Origin: Pandoraea terrae
Lineage (GTDB): Bacteria > Pseudomonadota > Gammaproteobacteria > Burkholderiales > Burkholderiaceae
Assembly (NCBI RefSeq): GCF_902459695.1
Contig: NZ_CABPRZ010000007.1
Coordinates: forward strand, 1-64,000
Reading direction: 5' to 3'
Length of the DNA: 64,000 nt
The number at the start of each line of letters is the position of its first letter. The stretch's first letter is position 1. The notes under the pieces were generated by a model. It saw nothing but the letters and a program-made list of their open reading frames with translations. It was not told where the DNA came from and searched no databases. The position numbers were made by a program, and so were the translations under genes. This document shows, in pieces, positions 45,390-54,783 of the stretch.

Positions 45390-45599
45390 TCAGGCCACGC
45401 CTGACGTTTCCAGCCGCTCGATCGGTTGCACGGACAGGCGCAAGCCCATTGCCTTGAGAATCGCCGACAGACTGCTGAGTCCGGGATTGCCTTTGGGCGA
45501 GAGTGTACGATACAACTGCGTGGGATTCAGTTGTGCCTGTGCTGCCACCGCCTGGACGCCGCCGAACGCGCGCGTCATTTGACGAAGCGCGACGAGCAA
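45390..45599 (-). pseudogene. N-terminally truncated HTH antitoxin (addiction-module antidote type)
   Basis: The frame encodes an HTH of the type found in small addiction-module antidote proteins: 'FGGVQAVAAQAQLNPTQLYRTLSPKGNPGLSSLSAILKAMGLRLSV'. The usual start and first 30 or so residues are missing. A stop codon lies 13 codons upstream of the only available start (TTG), and no toxin gene is adjacent. I read it as a remnant, although a short TTG-started DNA-binding protein cannot be excluded. Confidence 0.55.
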
Positions 45600-45719
45600 C
45601 TCCGCCTGATCGGAGGCTTCCGAAATCGGCGGCGTCCGAAGTCAGAAAATCAGCGCACGGTGTGTGGATACGATGGCGCCCGACTGCTCAGCGAGCGGTG
45701 GCCATTCGCCCGTGGCTAC

Positions 45720-45913
45720 CCGGCCCGATCACGGGCGACATGGACCACGCTGGCCACGTTCATTACGGTGGTGCGTGGCCTGTTTCTGATCCCCGACCCC
45801 GCACGCCCGGCAGTATCGTCAGCCGGCTGCGTTGGCTCATACGCTGGCAGGGCAAGATCATTGGCACAATTTTCATCGGACTCGACCCACGCGTCGCGAT
45901 GCAGCAGCGATAA
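45720..45913 (+). pseudogene. decayed C-terminal remnant of a LysE/RhtB-like transporter
   Basis: The frame ending at 45913 reads 'SRLRWLIRWQGKIIGTIFIGLDPRVAMQQR', very like the last helix and tail of LysE-family exporters. Just upstream, another frame reads 'TWTTLATFITVVRGLFLIPD', like the preceding helix. The two halves are in different frames and nothing earlier of the gene is seen. The remaining bases of 45600-45989 hold no other supported gene. Confidence 0.4.
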
Positions 45914-45989
45914 CTCGACGGTCATGGAAGTGGCGGATCACGGGTAATCGATCCGCCACACATTAGTGATCGCTATCGATCATCAGCTT

Positions 45990-46334
45990 TCAAACTAACA
46001 AGCCGATGTCACGCGATACCGCATCGAGGCGCCCCTTCAATGGCGCGATCAGAGTGTGCAACTTCCCGTTCGACACCACCGCGTCCGGTGCATTATCCAT
46101 AAGTTCAAGCAGCACATCTACCGCGTCTGCCACTTGCAGTAAGTCATCATTAGCGCTGGCCACCTTCTCGCTGACGGTATCAGTGATTTCGGAAAGGCGC
46201 GCTAGAAGTGCATCAATCGCTTCATCAGATGGCGAGATCGCGGCACCAATGCGGAGCCCCACCTCGCTGAGCAATTCAGCTTGGCGCAATAATACTGAAT
46301 GCGAAGCGTAACCAGAATGAGAAAAATCGAACAT
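45990..46334 (-). CDS. small helical hypothetical protein downstream of leader copy B
   Basis: 114 residues with GGAGG 5-6 bases before the ATG. Sequence looks mostly alpha-helical ('LLRQAELLSEVGLRIGAAI', 'LLARLSEITDTVSEKVASANDDLLQVADAVDVLLELMD'), with no Cys, signal peptide or membrane helix. Coiled-coil tendency is likely. No family recognised. It lies about 26 bases after a structured leader that matches the one before the 76-residue protein at 10633. The shared leader but different protein suggests the RNA, not the protein, defines the element. Confidence 0.65.
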   Translation of the reverse strand: MFDFSHSGYASHSVLLRQAELLSEVGLRIGAAISPSDEAIDALLARLSEITDTVSEKVASANDDLLQVADAVDVLLELMDNAPDAVVSNGKLHTLIAPLKGRLDAVSRDIGLLV

Positions 46335-46359
46335 AAAGCCTCCAAGTCGCAGGTCTATA

Positions 46360-46460
46360 CCGCCTCCCCACTGTCAATTGGGTGGGCGGGCACAAGGTCG
46401 GGTTGACAGACCGGACTTGGTCACCGGCACACCCTAAGGTGTCCCAGCCTAGGCCCGCCC
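46360..46460 (-). ncRNA. structured leader RNA, copy B
   Basis: Read on the minus strand from 46460: GGGCGGGCCTAGGC, a hairpin CACC-TTAG-GGTG, TGCCG, a variable part, GGTCTGTCAACC, then TTGTGCCCGCCCACCC. These blocks match copy A in order and near-identical sequence, while the hairpin arms differ yet still pair (covariation). The outer arms GGGCGGGC/GCCCGCCC close the domain. CCGCC-CACCC can alternatively pair with GGGG-AGGCGG ending at 46360, again an exclusive second fold. The downstream gene's ribosome binding site is about 20 bases further on. Confidence 0.62.
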
Positions 46461-46729
46461 GATGAAAGCCGCCGAATACCACAACGCTTCCCCGAGCCGA
46501 CACGCATTTCGCGCTACCAAGTTCCGGGCTGTCAAACCCGCTTACCGATCACTCGGCAAGTGGAGACCATTGTGGAACACTTCGTTCGACGCTGCTATCA
46601 GACGAATCCGAACTTTAGCACCTTCGGGGCAAGATATCGGCACTTGCCATTGGTGCGCATTTCGGGCTGGTGTAGACTCTGAGCGTCAAATGCCCCCGCG
46701 TCCTTTCATTACGACCTCCTAGCCGACTC

Positions 46730-47896
46730 ATGATCATCTCGCGTCTGAAACTCAAGAATTGGAAAAACTTCAGGGACATCGAAGTCAAATTGGGCGAGCG
46801 TGTTTTCATTCTTGGGCCCAACGCGTCCGGCAAATCGAATCTGCTGGATGTGTTTCGATTTCTACGCGACCTGGCAAAGGCTGAGGGCGGCGGATTGCAG
46901 AAGGCTGTCGCAGACAGAAGCGGAGTTACGAAACTTCGATGTCTCTCAGCACGACGGGACCCAGAAATACTTATTGAGATTGATATCGCAAACTCAAGCG
47001 ACGGGCCTGCCGCTTGGACGTACACGCTAGGTTTCAAAAGCGAAGGCAAGGGACGACAGCGCGTCATGATCAGCAAAGAGACCGTCATCAAGCGAGACGA
47101 AAACGGAAAAGAAGCAACCGTACTCAACCGCCCTGACCGCTATGACAATGTTGATCAAGAACGGCTAACGCAAACAAGTTTGGAACAGATCAATACGAAC
47201 ATGGAGTTTCGCGAAATTGTTCAGTTTCTATCGTCCGTGACGTATCTTCATCTGATACCACAATTACTGCGTTATCCTGACCAAGTCACAATTACCAAAC
47301 TCGACGAAGATCCGTTCGGGCAGGCGCTCCTGGATCGCATTGCGAATACGCCTAAGCGAACGCGAGATGCGCGCCTCGCCAAGATTGAGGATGCGCTGCG
47401 CATCTGCGTCCCTCAAATGCGCGATCTGAAGTACGAAGAGGAGCGCGGCAAGCCACACTTGCAGGCTCTCTACGAGCATTGGCGCCCCGATGCCGGATGG
47501 CAGCGAGAGGATCAATTCTCCGACGGAACCCTGCGTCTTCTGGCCATCATGTGGATGCTTTTGGATGGCGACACAACCCTTCTTCTCGAAGAACCTGAAC
47601 TGTCACTGAATGAAGAAATTGTTGATCAGATTCCCACATTGATCTGGAAGATGCAACGCGTGGCAAAACACAAGCGCCAAGTGTTCGTCACGACGCATAG
47701 CCGCTCCATGCTGAGTGAGTCGGGCATCGCACCGGAAGAAATTCTTCTGCTGGAGCCTGGCACTAATGGCACGACGATTCCGGTCCACTCCAAGGCCGAT
47801 GTTGCCATGATCAAGGCCGGCATGACGCCCGCAGAAGTCTTTCTTCCGAAAACCAGGCCGATCACCAAGTTGTCACAACTGAATCTATTCAAATGA
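46730..47896 (+). CDS. AAA ATPase of a two-gene module, probable phage defence
   Basis: 388 residues of the AAA_21/OLD-like ABC-type ATPase group. Walker A 'ILGPNASGKSNLLDVFRFL' lies at about 28-46. A long insert follows, then the signature-like 'FSDGTLRLLAIMWMLLDGD', Walker B 'TLLLEEPELSLNEEIV' and a switch His in 'QVFVTTHSRSML'. No nuclease domain is fused. Its stop overlaps the next gene by 4 bases, so the products likely form a complex. Pairs of this ATPase type with a TOPRIM-like partner include OLD/Gabija-like and PARIS-like systems. Base composition is lower in GC than the core genes and it lies in a region of gene remnants. Confidence 0.78.
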   Translation: MIISRLKLKNWKNFRDIEVKLGERVFILGPNASGKSNLLDVFRFLRDLAKAEGGGLQKAVADRSGVTKLRCLSARRDPEILIEIDIANSSDGPAAWTYTLGFKSEGKGRQRVMISKETVIKRDENGKEATVLNRPDRYDNVDQERLTQTSLEQINTNMEFREIVQFLSSVTYLHLIPQLLRYPDQVTITKLDEDPFGQALLDRIANTPKRTRDARLAKIEDALRICVPQMRDLKYEEERGKPHLQALYEHWRPDAGWQREDQFSDGTLRLLAIMWMLLDGDTTLLLEEPELSLNEEIVDQIPTLIWKMQRVAKHKRQVFVTTHSRSMLSESGIAPEEILLLEPGTNGTTIPVHSKADVAMIKAGMTPAEVFLPKTRPITKLSQLNLFK

Positions 47897-48492
47897 CGAA
47901 GCAAGGAATCATTCTCGTCACGGAAGACGCCCTGAGCGATGCTGTCGGAAAAAAGATGGTGACGTCGGTTTGCAACAACCTGATTGTCGACCGATCTATA
48001 GTTACCGCCGGTGCGGGCAACATGAAGAAGAGGATCGGCAATTTCATTGAAGCGTCTCACGCCATTCCTTTCCTCGTCATTACGGATCTCGACAACAAGC
48101 CTTGCCCGATATCGCTCGTACGCGAGTGGGTGCCTCGCGCAGCACCTCAGCACTTTTCGTTACGCGTAGCGGTACACGAAATCGAAAGTTGGCTACTCGC
48201 CGACAAAACATCCATCGCTGAATTTTTGGGCATTCACCCCAAACATATTCCTAACTCACCTGATGAAGTCGTTGATCCGAAGGCGGCCCTTGTCAATGCA
48301 GCCCGTCGAGCCCGACGGGAGATTCGCGAAGGCATCGTCCCTCGACGCCCCACAATTTCCATCGGCCCGGGTTATAACGCTCTGCTTGGTCAATACGTGG
48401 CAGAGCGGTGGTGCGCCCATGCCGCGAGAAAGGTGTCTAAAAGTCTGAATAGTGCGTTGACGCGACTCACGACAATCGACTCGATTACTTAA
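47893..48492 (+). CDS. DUF4276/TOPRIM-like partner of the AAA ATPase
   Basis: 199 residues. It begins 'GIILVTEDALSDAVGKKMV', where the Glu after a first strand and 'FLVITDLDNKPCP' (DxD) about 50 residues later match the metal-binding acids of TOPRIM-type folds. 'VAVHEIESWLLADKTSIAEFLGI' is typical of DUF4276-like proteins. It starts within the ATPase stop codon (ATGA). I infer a nuclease or effector kept in check or loaded by the ATPase. Catalytic activity is not proven by sequence. Confidence 0.68.
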   Translation: MTKQGIILVTEDALSDAVGKKMVTSVCNNLIVDRSIVTAGAGNMKKRIGNFIEASHAIPFLVITDLDNKPCPISLVREWVPRAAPQHFSLRVAVHEIESWLLADKTSIAEFLGIHPKHIPNSPDEVVDPKAALVNAARRARREIREGIVPRRPTISIGPGYNALLGQYVAERWCAHAARKVSKSLNSALTRLTTIDSIT

Positions 48493-48634
48493 CGTCTTAC
48501 CAAGTTAGGTACCGGATATCCCCTGTCCGGATTCGGCCCAGGCGTTTCGCCCGTGGCCGCCCGTTCCGATCCCTTACGACAAACACTGAGTACAATAAGG
48601 AGCCCGTCGAACGACGCTCCGAAGGCCGCCCACC

Positions 48635-49408
48635 ATGCCCCGAGACCTGCGCACCGGCCGTACCCCACATCGGCGTTACGCCTTGATCGTTGCCGCCGCC
48701 TGCCTGTGGGCCAGTCTCGGCCTCGCTGGCGCGGCCGTTGCTGCCGGGCCCGACACCCCGCTCTTCTCGCAAGCCCCTGCTGGTGCCGCCCTGCCCGCCG
48801 GCTGGCAGAACCTGCCCGTGGTCAAGGACAAGAAGCTCACGCAGTACGTGGTCGTCGCGGACGGCCAGCGCAATGTCGTCGAAGCCACTTCGGCCGACTC
48901 CGCCTCAGCACTCATGCACAACGGCGACGGCATCGACGTGTTGGCCACGCCAATGGTGAGTTGGCGCTGGAAGGTCGACCGGGCGATTCCCGGCGCGGAC
49001 AATCGCGTCGCGTCAAAGGAAGATGCCCCCGGGCGCATCGTGTTCTTCTTCGACGGCGACAAGTCCAAGCTGCCCTTTGGCGATCGCGCGGCCATGAGTC
49101 TCGCCAAGGTCGGCGGAGAAGACCTGCCCTACGCGACGCTCATGTACATCTGGTCCAACTCGGGCGGCCCGGGCGAGGTCATCGAGAATCCGCACACCGA
49201 CCGCGTCCAGATGCTGGTCGTCGCCGGCGGAGACGCCTCACTCGGCAAATGGCAGTCGTTCTCACGCAACCTGGCCGCCGACTACGAGCGCATTTACCAC
49301 GAAAAGCCGGGCAAGCTGATCGCCTACGGCATCTTCACGGACAGCGACAACACGCATGCCAGCGCACATGCGTGGTACGGCGACATTCGTTTTCTCCCGG
49401 CGCGCTGA
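48635..49408 (+). CDS. DUF3047 exported protein
   Basis: 257 residues. A signal peptide ('YALIVAAACLWASLGLAGAAVAAG') is followed by a DUF3047 domain of about 220 residues: 'LPAGWQNLPVVKDKKLTQYVVV', 'SWRWKVDRAIPGADN', 'GRIVFFFDGD' and 'HAWYGDIRFLPAR'. The family is periplasmic and uncharacterised, with a beta-sandwich look. It stands alone about 75 bases before the transpeptidase gene. A TACAAT lies about 40 bases upstream and may be part of its promoter. Confidence 0.85.
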   Translation: MPRDLRTGRTPHRRYALIVAAACLWASLGLAGAAVAAGPDTPLFSQAPAGAALPAGWQNLPVVKDKKLTQYVVVADGQRNVVEATSADSASALMHNGDGIDVLATPMVSWRWKVDRAIPGADNRVASKEDAPGRIVFFFDGDKSKLPFGDRAAMSLAKVGGEDLPYATLMYIWSNSGGPGEVIENPHTDRVQMLVVAGGDASLGKWQSFSRNLAADYERIYHEKPGKLIAYGIFTDSDNTHASAHAWYGDIRFLPAR

Positions 49409-49483
49409 CGACGCGAAGCATGCGCCAACACGCAGTATGACGACGGTTTTCGCGTTGTTCCACCTTTTACCGGGACAGCCCGC

Positions 49484-51319
49484 GTGATAGGCTATCTCGC
49501 CATCAGACTGCGACATTTCAGCCCCTTCGCGACAGCCGCCCTCATGCAGAAGAAACGCCATCCCAAGGACGTCACGTTTTCCGCCAGCCCCGTCTTGCAG
49601 ACGCGCATGCCCATGTGGCGCTCCAAACTGGTGGTCATCATGATCACCGGCGCATTCCTCGGCCTCACCGCGCGCGCGTTCTGGATCGCCGGCCCCGGCA
49701 ACAGCTTCTACCTCGCGCAGGGTGAAAAACGCTACGAACACACCATCGCGATGCCCGCAGTACGCGGCAAGATAGAAGACCGCGACGGACGCGTGCTTGC
49801 CACGAGCCTGCCGATGCGCACCATCTGGGCCGTTCCGGCGGAAGTGCCCGACGACCTGCCGGCCAGCGACATCGCGCAGGCCGGCAAGTTGCTCGACATG
49901 CCCGCGAAGGAGTTGCAAAGCAAACTCGCGGGCGAACGCAAGTTCGTCTACATCAAGCGGCAGGTTTCCCCGGAAGTCGGCAAACAGATCGAGGCGCTCG
50001 GCATCCCCGGCGTGTACGAGAGCAACGAGTTCAAGCGCTTCTATCCGGAAGGGGAAGTTGCGGCGCATGTCGTCGGATTCACCAACGTCGAGGATCGCGG
50101 CCAGGAAGGCATGGAACTTGGCGAGGAGCCCGCGCTCGAAGGCACATCCGGTGTGCACCGCGTGATCAAGGACCGGATCGGCCATACCATTCAGGATCTC
50201 GACGATTCCATGCCGCCGCGCGACGGCAAGAATATCCGTCTCACACTCGATACCCGCGTGCAGTACATCGCCTACGAGGCGCTGAAGAACGCCGTCGAGC
50301 GCACCGGCGCGCACGCCGCGACGGCCGTGGTGCTCGACGCCAGGAGCGGCCAGGTACTCGCGCTCGCCAATCTGCCGACCTACAACCCGAACGACCGCGC
50401 CCACCTCACAGGCGAACAATTGCGCAACCGCGCGCTGACCGACGTGTTCGAGCCCGGTTCGATTCTCAAGCCCTTCACGATGGCGCTGGCGCTCGATCTG
50501 CACCGCGTTACGCCAACCACGCTGATCGATACCGGCCCAGGCCGCTTCTCCTTTGAAGGTTCAACGATCACCGACGACAGCGCCAACGGCGTGCTCACGG
50601 CCGCCGGCGTGATCCAGAAGTCGAGCAATATCGGCATGACGAAAATCTCGACGATGCTCCGCGCAGAAGAAATGTGGGACATGTTCACCGAAATCGGCCT
50701 CGGCCAGCCGCCGAAACTCGGCTTCCCCGGTGCGGTCTCCGGCCGTTTGCGGCCGTTCAAGTCGTGGCGGCGCATCGAACAGGCCACGATGGCCTACGGC
50801 TACGGCGTCTCCGCATCGCTGTTCCAACTGGCGCGCGCCTACACGATCTTCGCGAACGACGGCGTGCTTGTGCCCGTCTCGATCATCAAGAACGACGGAC
50901 CGCCTGCCCAGGGCGTGCGCGTGATCGACGCCCGTACCGCGCAGGAAGTCCGGCAGATGCTTGCCGCCGTGGTCGACGCGGGCGGTACCGCGCAAACGGC
51001 GCAAGTGGCCGGCTACAGCATCGGCGGCAAGACCGGCACGGCCTACAAGGCGGGTCCGCACGGCTACGAGCGCGGCAAGTACCGGGCGTCGTTCGTTGGC
51101 ATCGCGCCGCTGTCGGCGCCCCGGCTCGTCATCGCCGTCTCCATCGATGAACCGAAAGCCTCGCAGCACTTCGGCGGTCAGGCCGCGGGCCCCGCCTTCG
51201 CGGAAATCGCCTCGCAGGCGCTACCGCTGCTCGGCATCCGGCCCGATCTGCCGGTCCGGCCCGGCGTCGTGATCGCAGCGCCCACCGAGGCACCGCCAAT
51301 CGACAGCTCGCACGGCTGA
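49484..51319 (+). CDS. FtsI/PBP3-type peptidoglycan D,D-transpeptidase
   Basis: 611 residues, one N-terminal membrane helix ('KLVVIMITGAFLGLTARAFWI', about 48-68), PBP dimerisation region ('AVRGKIEDRDGRVLA', 'NVEDRGQEGMEL') and transpeptidase domain. Active-site motifs are SxxK in 'VFEPGSILKPFTMALAL', SxN in 'QKSSNIGMTKIS' and KTGT in 'GGKTGTAYK'. It cross-links septal peptidoglycan. It is not in a division-wall cluster: neighbours are DUF3047 and cyo, so it is probably a second FtsI paralogue. The N-terminal start may lie at a later Met. A 9-bp hairpin (51329-51351) follows the gene. Confidence 0.9.
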   Translation: MIGYLAIRLRHFSPFATAALMQKKRHPKDVTFSASPVLQTRMPMWRSKLVVIMITGAFLGLTARAFWIAGPGNSFYLAQGEKRYEHTIAMPAVRGKIEDRDGRVLATSLPMRTIWAVPAEVPDDLPASDIAQAGKLLDMPAKELQSKLAGERKFVYIKRQVSPEVGKQIEALGIPGVYESNEFKRFYPEGEVAAHVVGFTNVEDRGQEGMELGEEPALEGTSGVHRVIKDRIGHTIQDLDDSMPPRDGKNIRLTLDTRVQYIAYEALKNAVERTGAHAATAVVLDARSGQVLALANLPTYNPNDRAHLTGEQLRNRALTDVFEPGSILKPFTMALALDLHRVTPTTLIDTGPGRFSFEGSTITDDSANGVLTAAGVIQKSSNIGMTKISTMLRAEEMWDMFTEIGLGQPPKLGFPGAVSGRLRPFKSWRRIEQATMAYGYGVSASLFQLARAYTIFANDGVLVPVSIIKNDGPPAQGVRVIDARTAQEVRQMLAAVVDAGGTAQTAQVAGYSIGGKTGTAYKAGPHGYERGKYRASFVGIAPLSAPRLVIAVSIDEPKASQHFGGQAAGPAFAEIASQALPLLGIRPDLPVRPGVVIAAPTEAPPIDSSHG

Positions 51320-51355
51320 CCCCTTCAGGCTTGCACCACCCCGGTGCAAGCTCGC

Positions 51356-51515
51356 TGCGACACAGCAAATTCAAGTGCGACACATCGTCGCACCTTTGAA
51401 ATTGGGCAATTTCCTGAAATGCTGCATTGCACTGCATTTTCAGTGAATCTTGCCCCGATCTCCCTGAAAAAAGCCGCGCGCATACGCGCGTGAGCGTTGC
51501 GACACATTGTCGCGC
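51356..51515. promoter_or_regulatory. repeated GCGAC/GTCGC palindromes upstream of cyoA
   Basis: GTGCGAC-ACATC-GTCGCAC (51375-51393) is a perfect dyad. TTGCGAC-ACATT-GTCGCGC (51497-51515) is nearly the same. A half site TGCGACACA starts at 51356. The form resembles the GCGNC...GNCGC sites of RegA/PrrA/RoxR-type redox response regulators, which control terminal oxidases. The remainder of 51320-51763 holds no gene. Confidence 0.5.
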
Positions 51516-51763
51516 CGTCCGTCCCCGCGTTTCTAAGGCAATTAAACTTCGGCATAATGCCGGACCGTGAGAGACGTGGGCCGTCGGGCCTGCGGATCGT
51601 ATCCTCGCGATGACCCGCGCGTTGCCGTAGTTCGTCCGGTGCAAAACCGGCGCGGCGACGGCGCTCTCGTCCGTAGCTAACCCTTGCCAACCTCCTGCAC
51701 CCTGCATCAGGCCGGTAAGCCCGTGTTGTGCCCGCAGTTTGGCCAACTCAACTCTGTCGTGAC

Positions 51764-52804
51764 ATGAAGAAACACAGAAACCCGCGATTGCTCAGGCTCC
51801 TGGCCTTGTGCTCACCGCTTCTCCTCGCCGGCTGCGACATGGCCGTGCTCAACCCGAAGGGGATGATCGGTGAAGAGACGAAATCCCTGATCCTCACGGC
51901 CACGTGGCTGATGTTGATCGTGGTGATTCCGGTCATCTTTTTGACGTTGTTTTTCGCGTGGAAGTATCGCGCGTCCAACAAGTCGGCACGCTACGAGCCG
52001 AAATGGTCCCACTCGACCGCGATTGAACTGGTCATCTGGGTGATTCCGATCATCATCATTGCGATCCTGGCCAAGATCACCTGGACCTCGACGCATGAGC
52101 TCGATCCGTACAAGCCGCTCGCGCACGAGACCAAGCCGATCACGGTTGAAGTCGTGTCGATGAACTGGAAATGGCTGTTCATCTACCCGGACCTGAAGAT
52201 CGCAACGGTCAACCAGCTCGCCATTCCGGTCGATACCCCCGTGAATTTCAAGATCACGTCGGAATCGATCATGAATTCGTTCTTCATTCCGCAGTTGGGC
52301 AGCCAGGTCTACTCGATGGCCGGCATGGAAACCAAGCTGCACCTGATCGCCAATGAAGCCGGCACGTACGACGGCATCTCGGCGAACTACAGCGGCGGCG
52401 GCTTCTCGGGCATGCGTTTCAAGACCCTGGCGATGTCGGACAACGACTTCCAGCAATGGGTGGCGAAGGTGCGCGAGTCGAGCAAGCATCTGGACAAGGG
52501 TGTGTACCAGACCCTCGTCGCGCCCAGCGAAGACGAGCCGGTCACGTACTACAGCTCGGTGGATCCGTACCTGTACACGTCGATCCTGCACGCGCCGATG
52601 ATGTCGGGCACGGCGGACGCAAAGCATGAAGGCATGTCGCACGAGGGGATGTCCCACGACGGCATGAACATGCAGAAGGACAGCAAGGCAGATGCGCCGA
52701 GTGCGCCGTCGGCCAAGGCGGGCCAGGCCATGACGATGGCCATGGACGGGACCGGACACATGACGCACGCCGGCATGGCCGCGCACGCGCATTCGAAGGA
52801 GTAA
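51764..52804 (+). CDS. cyoA: cytochrome bo3 ubiquinol oxidase subunit II
   Basis: 346 residues from the ATG at 51764. Lipoprotein signal with lipobox 'LLLAGC' (Cys24), two membrane helices (about 42-64 and 86-106) and a periplasmic cupredoxin domain without CuA ligands, as expected for quinol oxidases ('[21 protein letters not shown]', '[17 protein letters not shown]'). The C-terminal 60 residues form a His/Met-rich tail ('[13 protein letters not shown]', '[14 protein letters not shown]') not usual in E. coli CyoA. It is the first gene of cyoABCD. Confidence 0.95.
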   Translation: MKKHRNPRLLRLLALCSPLLLAGCDMAVLNPKGMIGEETKSLILTATWLMLIVVIPVIFLTLFFAWKYRASNKSARYEPKWSHSTAIELVIWVIPIIIIAILAKITWTSTHELDPYKPLAHETKPITVEVVSMNWKWLFIYPDLKIATVNQLAIPVDTPVNFKITSESIMNSFFIPQLGSQVYSMAGMETKLHLIANEAGTYDGISANYSGGGFSGMRFKTLAMSDNDFQQWVAKVRESSKHLDKGVYQTLVAPSEDEPVTYYSSVDPYLYTSILHAPMMSGTADAKHEGMSHEGMSHDGMNMQKDSKADAPSAPSAKAGQAMTMAMDGTGHMTHAGMAAHAHSKE

Positions 52805-52807
52805 TCG

Positions 52808-54781
52808 ATGTTTGGCAAGTTGACACTTGAAGCCATTCCGTACCACGAGCCGATCATCGTCGGCGCCGTGGGCGCAATGGTGCTGGGCGGGTTGGGCCTG
52901 ATCGCCCTCCTGACCTATTTCGGGAAGTGGAAGTACCTGTGGAACGAATGGATCACGTCCGTCGATCACAAGAAGATCGGCGTGATGTACATTCTCGTCG
53001 CGCTCGTGATGCTGCTGCGCGGCTTCGCCGACGCGATCATGATGCGCTCCCAACTGGCCGTGGCCCACAACTCCGCCGGCTTCCTGCCGCCGGAACACTA
53101 CGACCAGATCTTTACCGCCCACGGCGTGATCATGATTTTCTTCATGGCCATGCCGTTCATGACCGGGCTGGTCAACCTCGTCGTGCCCCTGCAGATCGGT
53201 GCGCGCGACGTGGCGTTCCCGTTCCTGAACACGCTGTCGTTCTGGCTGTTCGTGGCGGGCGCGGCGCTGATCAACATCTCGCTCGGCGTCGGTGAGTTCG
53301 CGAAGACCGGCTGGCTGGCCTATCCGCCGCTGTCGGGCATCCAGTACAGCCCGGGCGTGGGGGTCGACTATTACATCTGGGCCTTGCAGATATCGGGGTT
53401 GGGGACATTGCTCACAGGCGTGAACTTCGTGGTCACGATCCTGAAGATGCGCGCCCCGGGCATGAACCTGATGAAGATGCCGGTGTTCACATGGACGTCG
53501 CTGTGCACGATGGTGCTGGTTTGCGCCGCGTTCCCGGTGCTGACCGTCACGCTGGGCCTGCTCTCGCTCGACCGCTACCTGGACTTCCATTTCTTCACGA
53601 ATGATCTGGGCGGCAATCCGATGATGTACGTCAACCTCATCTGGATCTGGGGCCACCCGGAGGTGTACATCCTGATTCTGCCGGCGTTCGGCATTTTCTC
53701 GGAAATCATCGCCACGTACTCGGGCAAGAAGCTGTTCGGCTACAAGGGCATGGTCTACGCCACGGCGGCGATCATGGTGCTGTCGTTCCTCGTGTGGGCG
53801 CACCACTTCTTCACGATGGGCTCCGGCGCCAGCGTGAATGCCTTCTTCGGCATCGCAACGATGATCATCTCGATCCCGACGGGCGTGAAGATCTTCAACT
53901 GGCTGTTCACGATGTTCCGTGGCCGCGTGCAGATGACCACCCCGGTCCTGTGGACGCTCGGCTTCATGGTCACGTTCGTGATCGGCGGCATGACCGGCGT
54001 GCTGCTGGCCGTGCCGGGCGCCGACTTTGTGCTCCACAACTCGCTGTTCCTGATTGCGCACTTCCACAACGTGATCATCGGCGGTGTGCTGTTCGGCTAC
54101 GTCGCCGGCATGAACTACTGGTTCCCGAAGGCGTTCGGCTTCAAGCTCGACGAGCGCACCGGCAAGGCCAGCTTCTGGTGCTGGCTGATCGGCTTCTACC
54201 TGGCGTTCGTGCCGCTGTACATCCTCGGCTTCATGGGCATGACGCGCCGCCTGAACCATTACGACAACCCGCTGTGGCAACCGTACCTGATTGTTGCGTG
54301 GGTGGGCGCGCTGTTCATCGCCGCCGGTATCGGTTTCCAGGTGCTGCAACTGGTCATCTCGATCAAGAACCGCGAGAAGCTCAAGGATGTGACGGGCGAC
54401 CCGTGGAACGGCCGTACGCTGGAGTGGATGACCTCGTCGCCGCCCGCGAACTACAACTTCGCAGTGATCCCGCACGTGCATGACATCGACGAGCTGGCTT
54501 ACCGCAAGGAACACGGCATCAAGGGCGATCTGCAGACGGACTACGCGCCGATCCACATGCCGAAGAACACCGGCGCCGGCTTCATCATCAGCGCGTTCTC
54601 GCTGGCATTCGGCTTCGCGATGATCTGGCACATCTGGTGGCTGGCCATCGTGGGCTTCGTCGGCATGATCGTGACGTTCATCTGCCGCAGCAACGACGAT
54701 TCGATCGACTACTACGTCCCGAGCAAGGAAGTGGTCGCTACCGAGTCGGCGCATTACCAACGCATCGCGACCCAGGCTTAA
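52808..54781 (+). CDS. cyoB: cytochrome bo3 ubiquinol oxidase subunit I
   Basis: 657 residues, fifteen predicted helices. Haem-copper ligands are visible: '[17 protein letters not shown]' (haem b His), '[21 protein letters not shown]' (CuB His and cross-linked Tyr), '[10 protein letters not shown]' (CuB His pair) and '[12 protein letters not shown]' (haem His). It reduces O2 to water with quinol electrons and pumps protons. It starts 3 bases after cyoA and is followed directly by cyoC. Confidence 0.97.
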   Translation: MFGKLTLEAIPYHEPIIVGAVGAMVLGGLGLIALLTYFGKWKYLWNEWITSVDHKKIGVMYILVALVMLLRGFADAIMMRSQLAVAHNSAGFLPPEHYDQIFTAHGVIMIFFMAMPFMTGLVNLVVPLQIGARDVAFPFLNTLSFWLFVAGAALINISLGVGEFAKTGWLAYPPLSGIQYSPGVGVDYYIWALQISGLGTLLTGVNFVVTILKMRAPGMNLMKMPVFTWTSLCTMVLVCAAFPVLTVTLGLLSLDRYLDFHFFTNDLGGNPMMYVNLIWIWGHPEVYILILPAFGIFSEIIATYSGKKLFGYKGMVYATAAIMVLSFLVWAHHFFTMGSGASVNAFFGIATMIISIPTGVKIFNWLFTMFRGRVQMTTPVLWTLGFMVTFVIGGMTGVLLAVPGADFVLHNSLFLIAHFHNVIIGGVLFGYVAGMNYWFPKAFGFKLDERTGKASFWCWLIGFYLAFVPLYILGFMGMTRRLNHYDNPLWQPYLIVAWVGALFIAAGIGFQVLQLVISIKNREKLKDVTGDPWNGRTLEWMTSSPPANYNFAVIPHVHDIDELAYRKEHGIKGDLQTDYAPIHMPKNTGAGFIISAFSLAFGFAMIWHIWWLAIVGFVGMIVTFICRSNDDSIDYYVPSKEVVATESAHYQRIATQA

Positions 54782-54783
54782 TC

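Noticed and set aside
46730-48492. Direct assignment as PARIS (AriA/AriB)
   Set aside because: The partner looks DUF4276-like rather than the DUF4435 protein of PARIS, so only a functional analogy is claimed.
51812-54760. 982-residue minus-strand open frame opposite cyoA/cyoB
   Set aside because: It is His/Arg/Asp-biased, antisense to two clear oxidase genes, and shows no domain; a GC-bias shadow.
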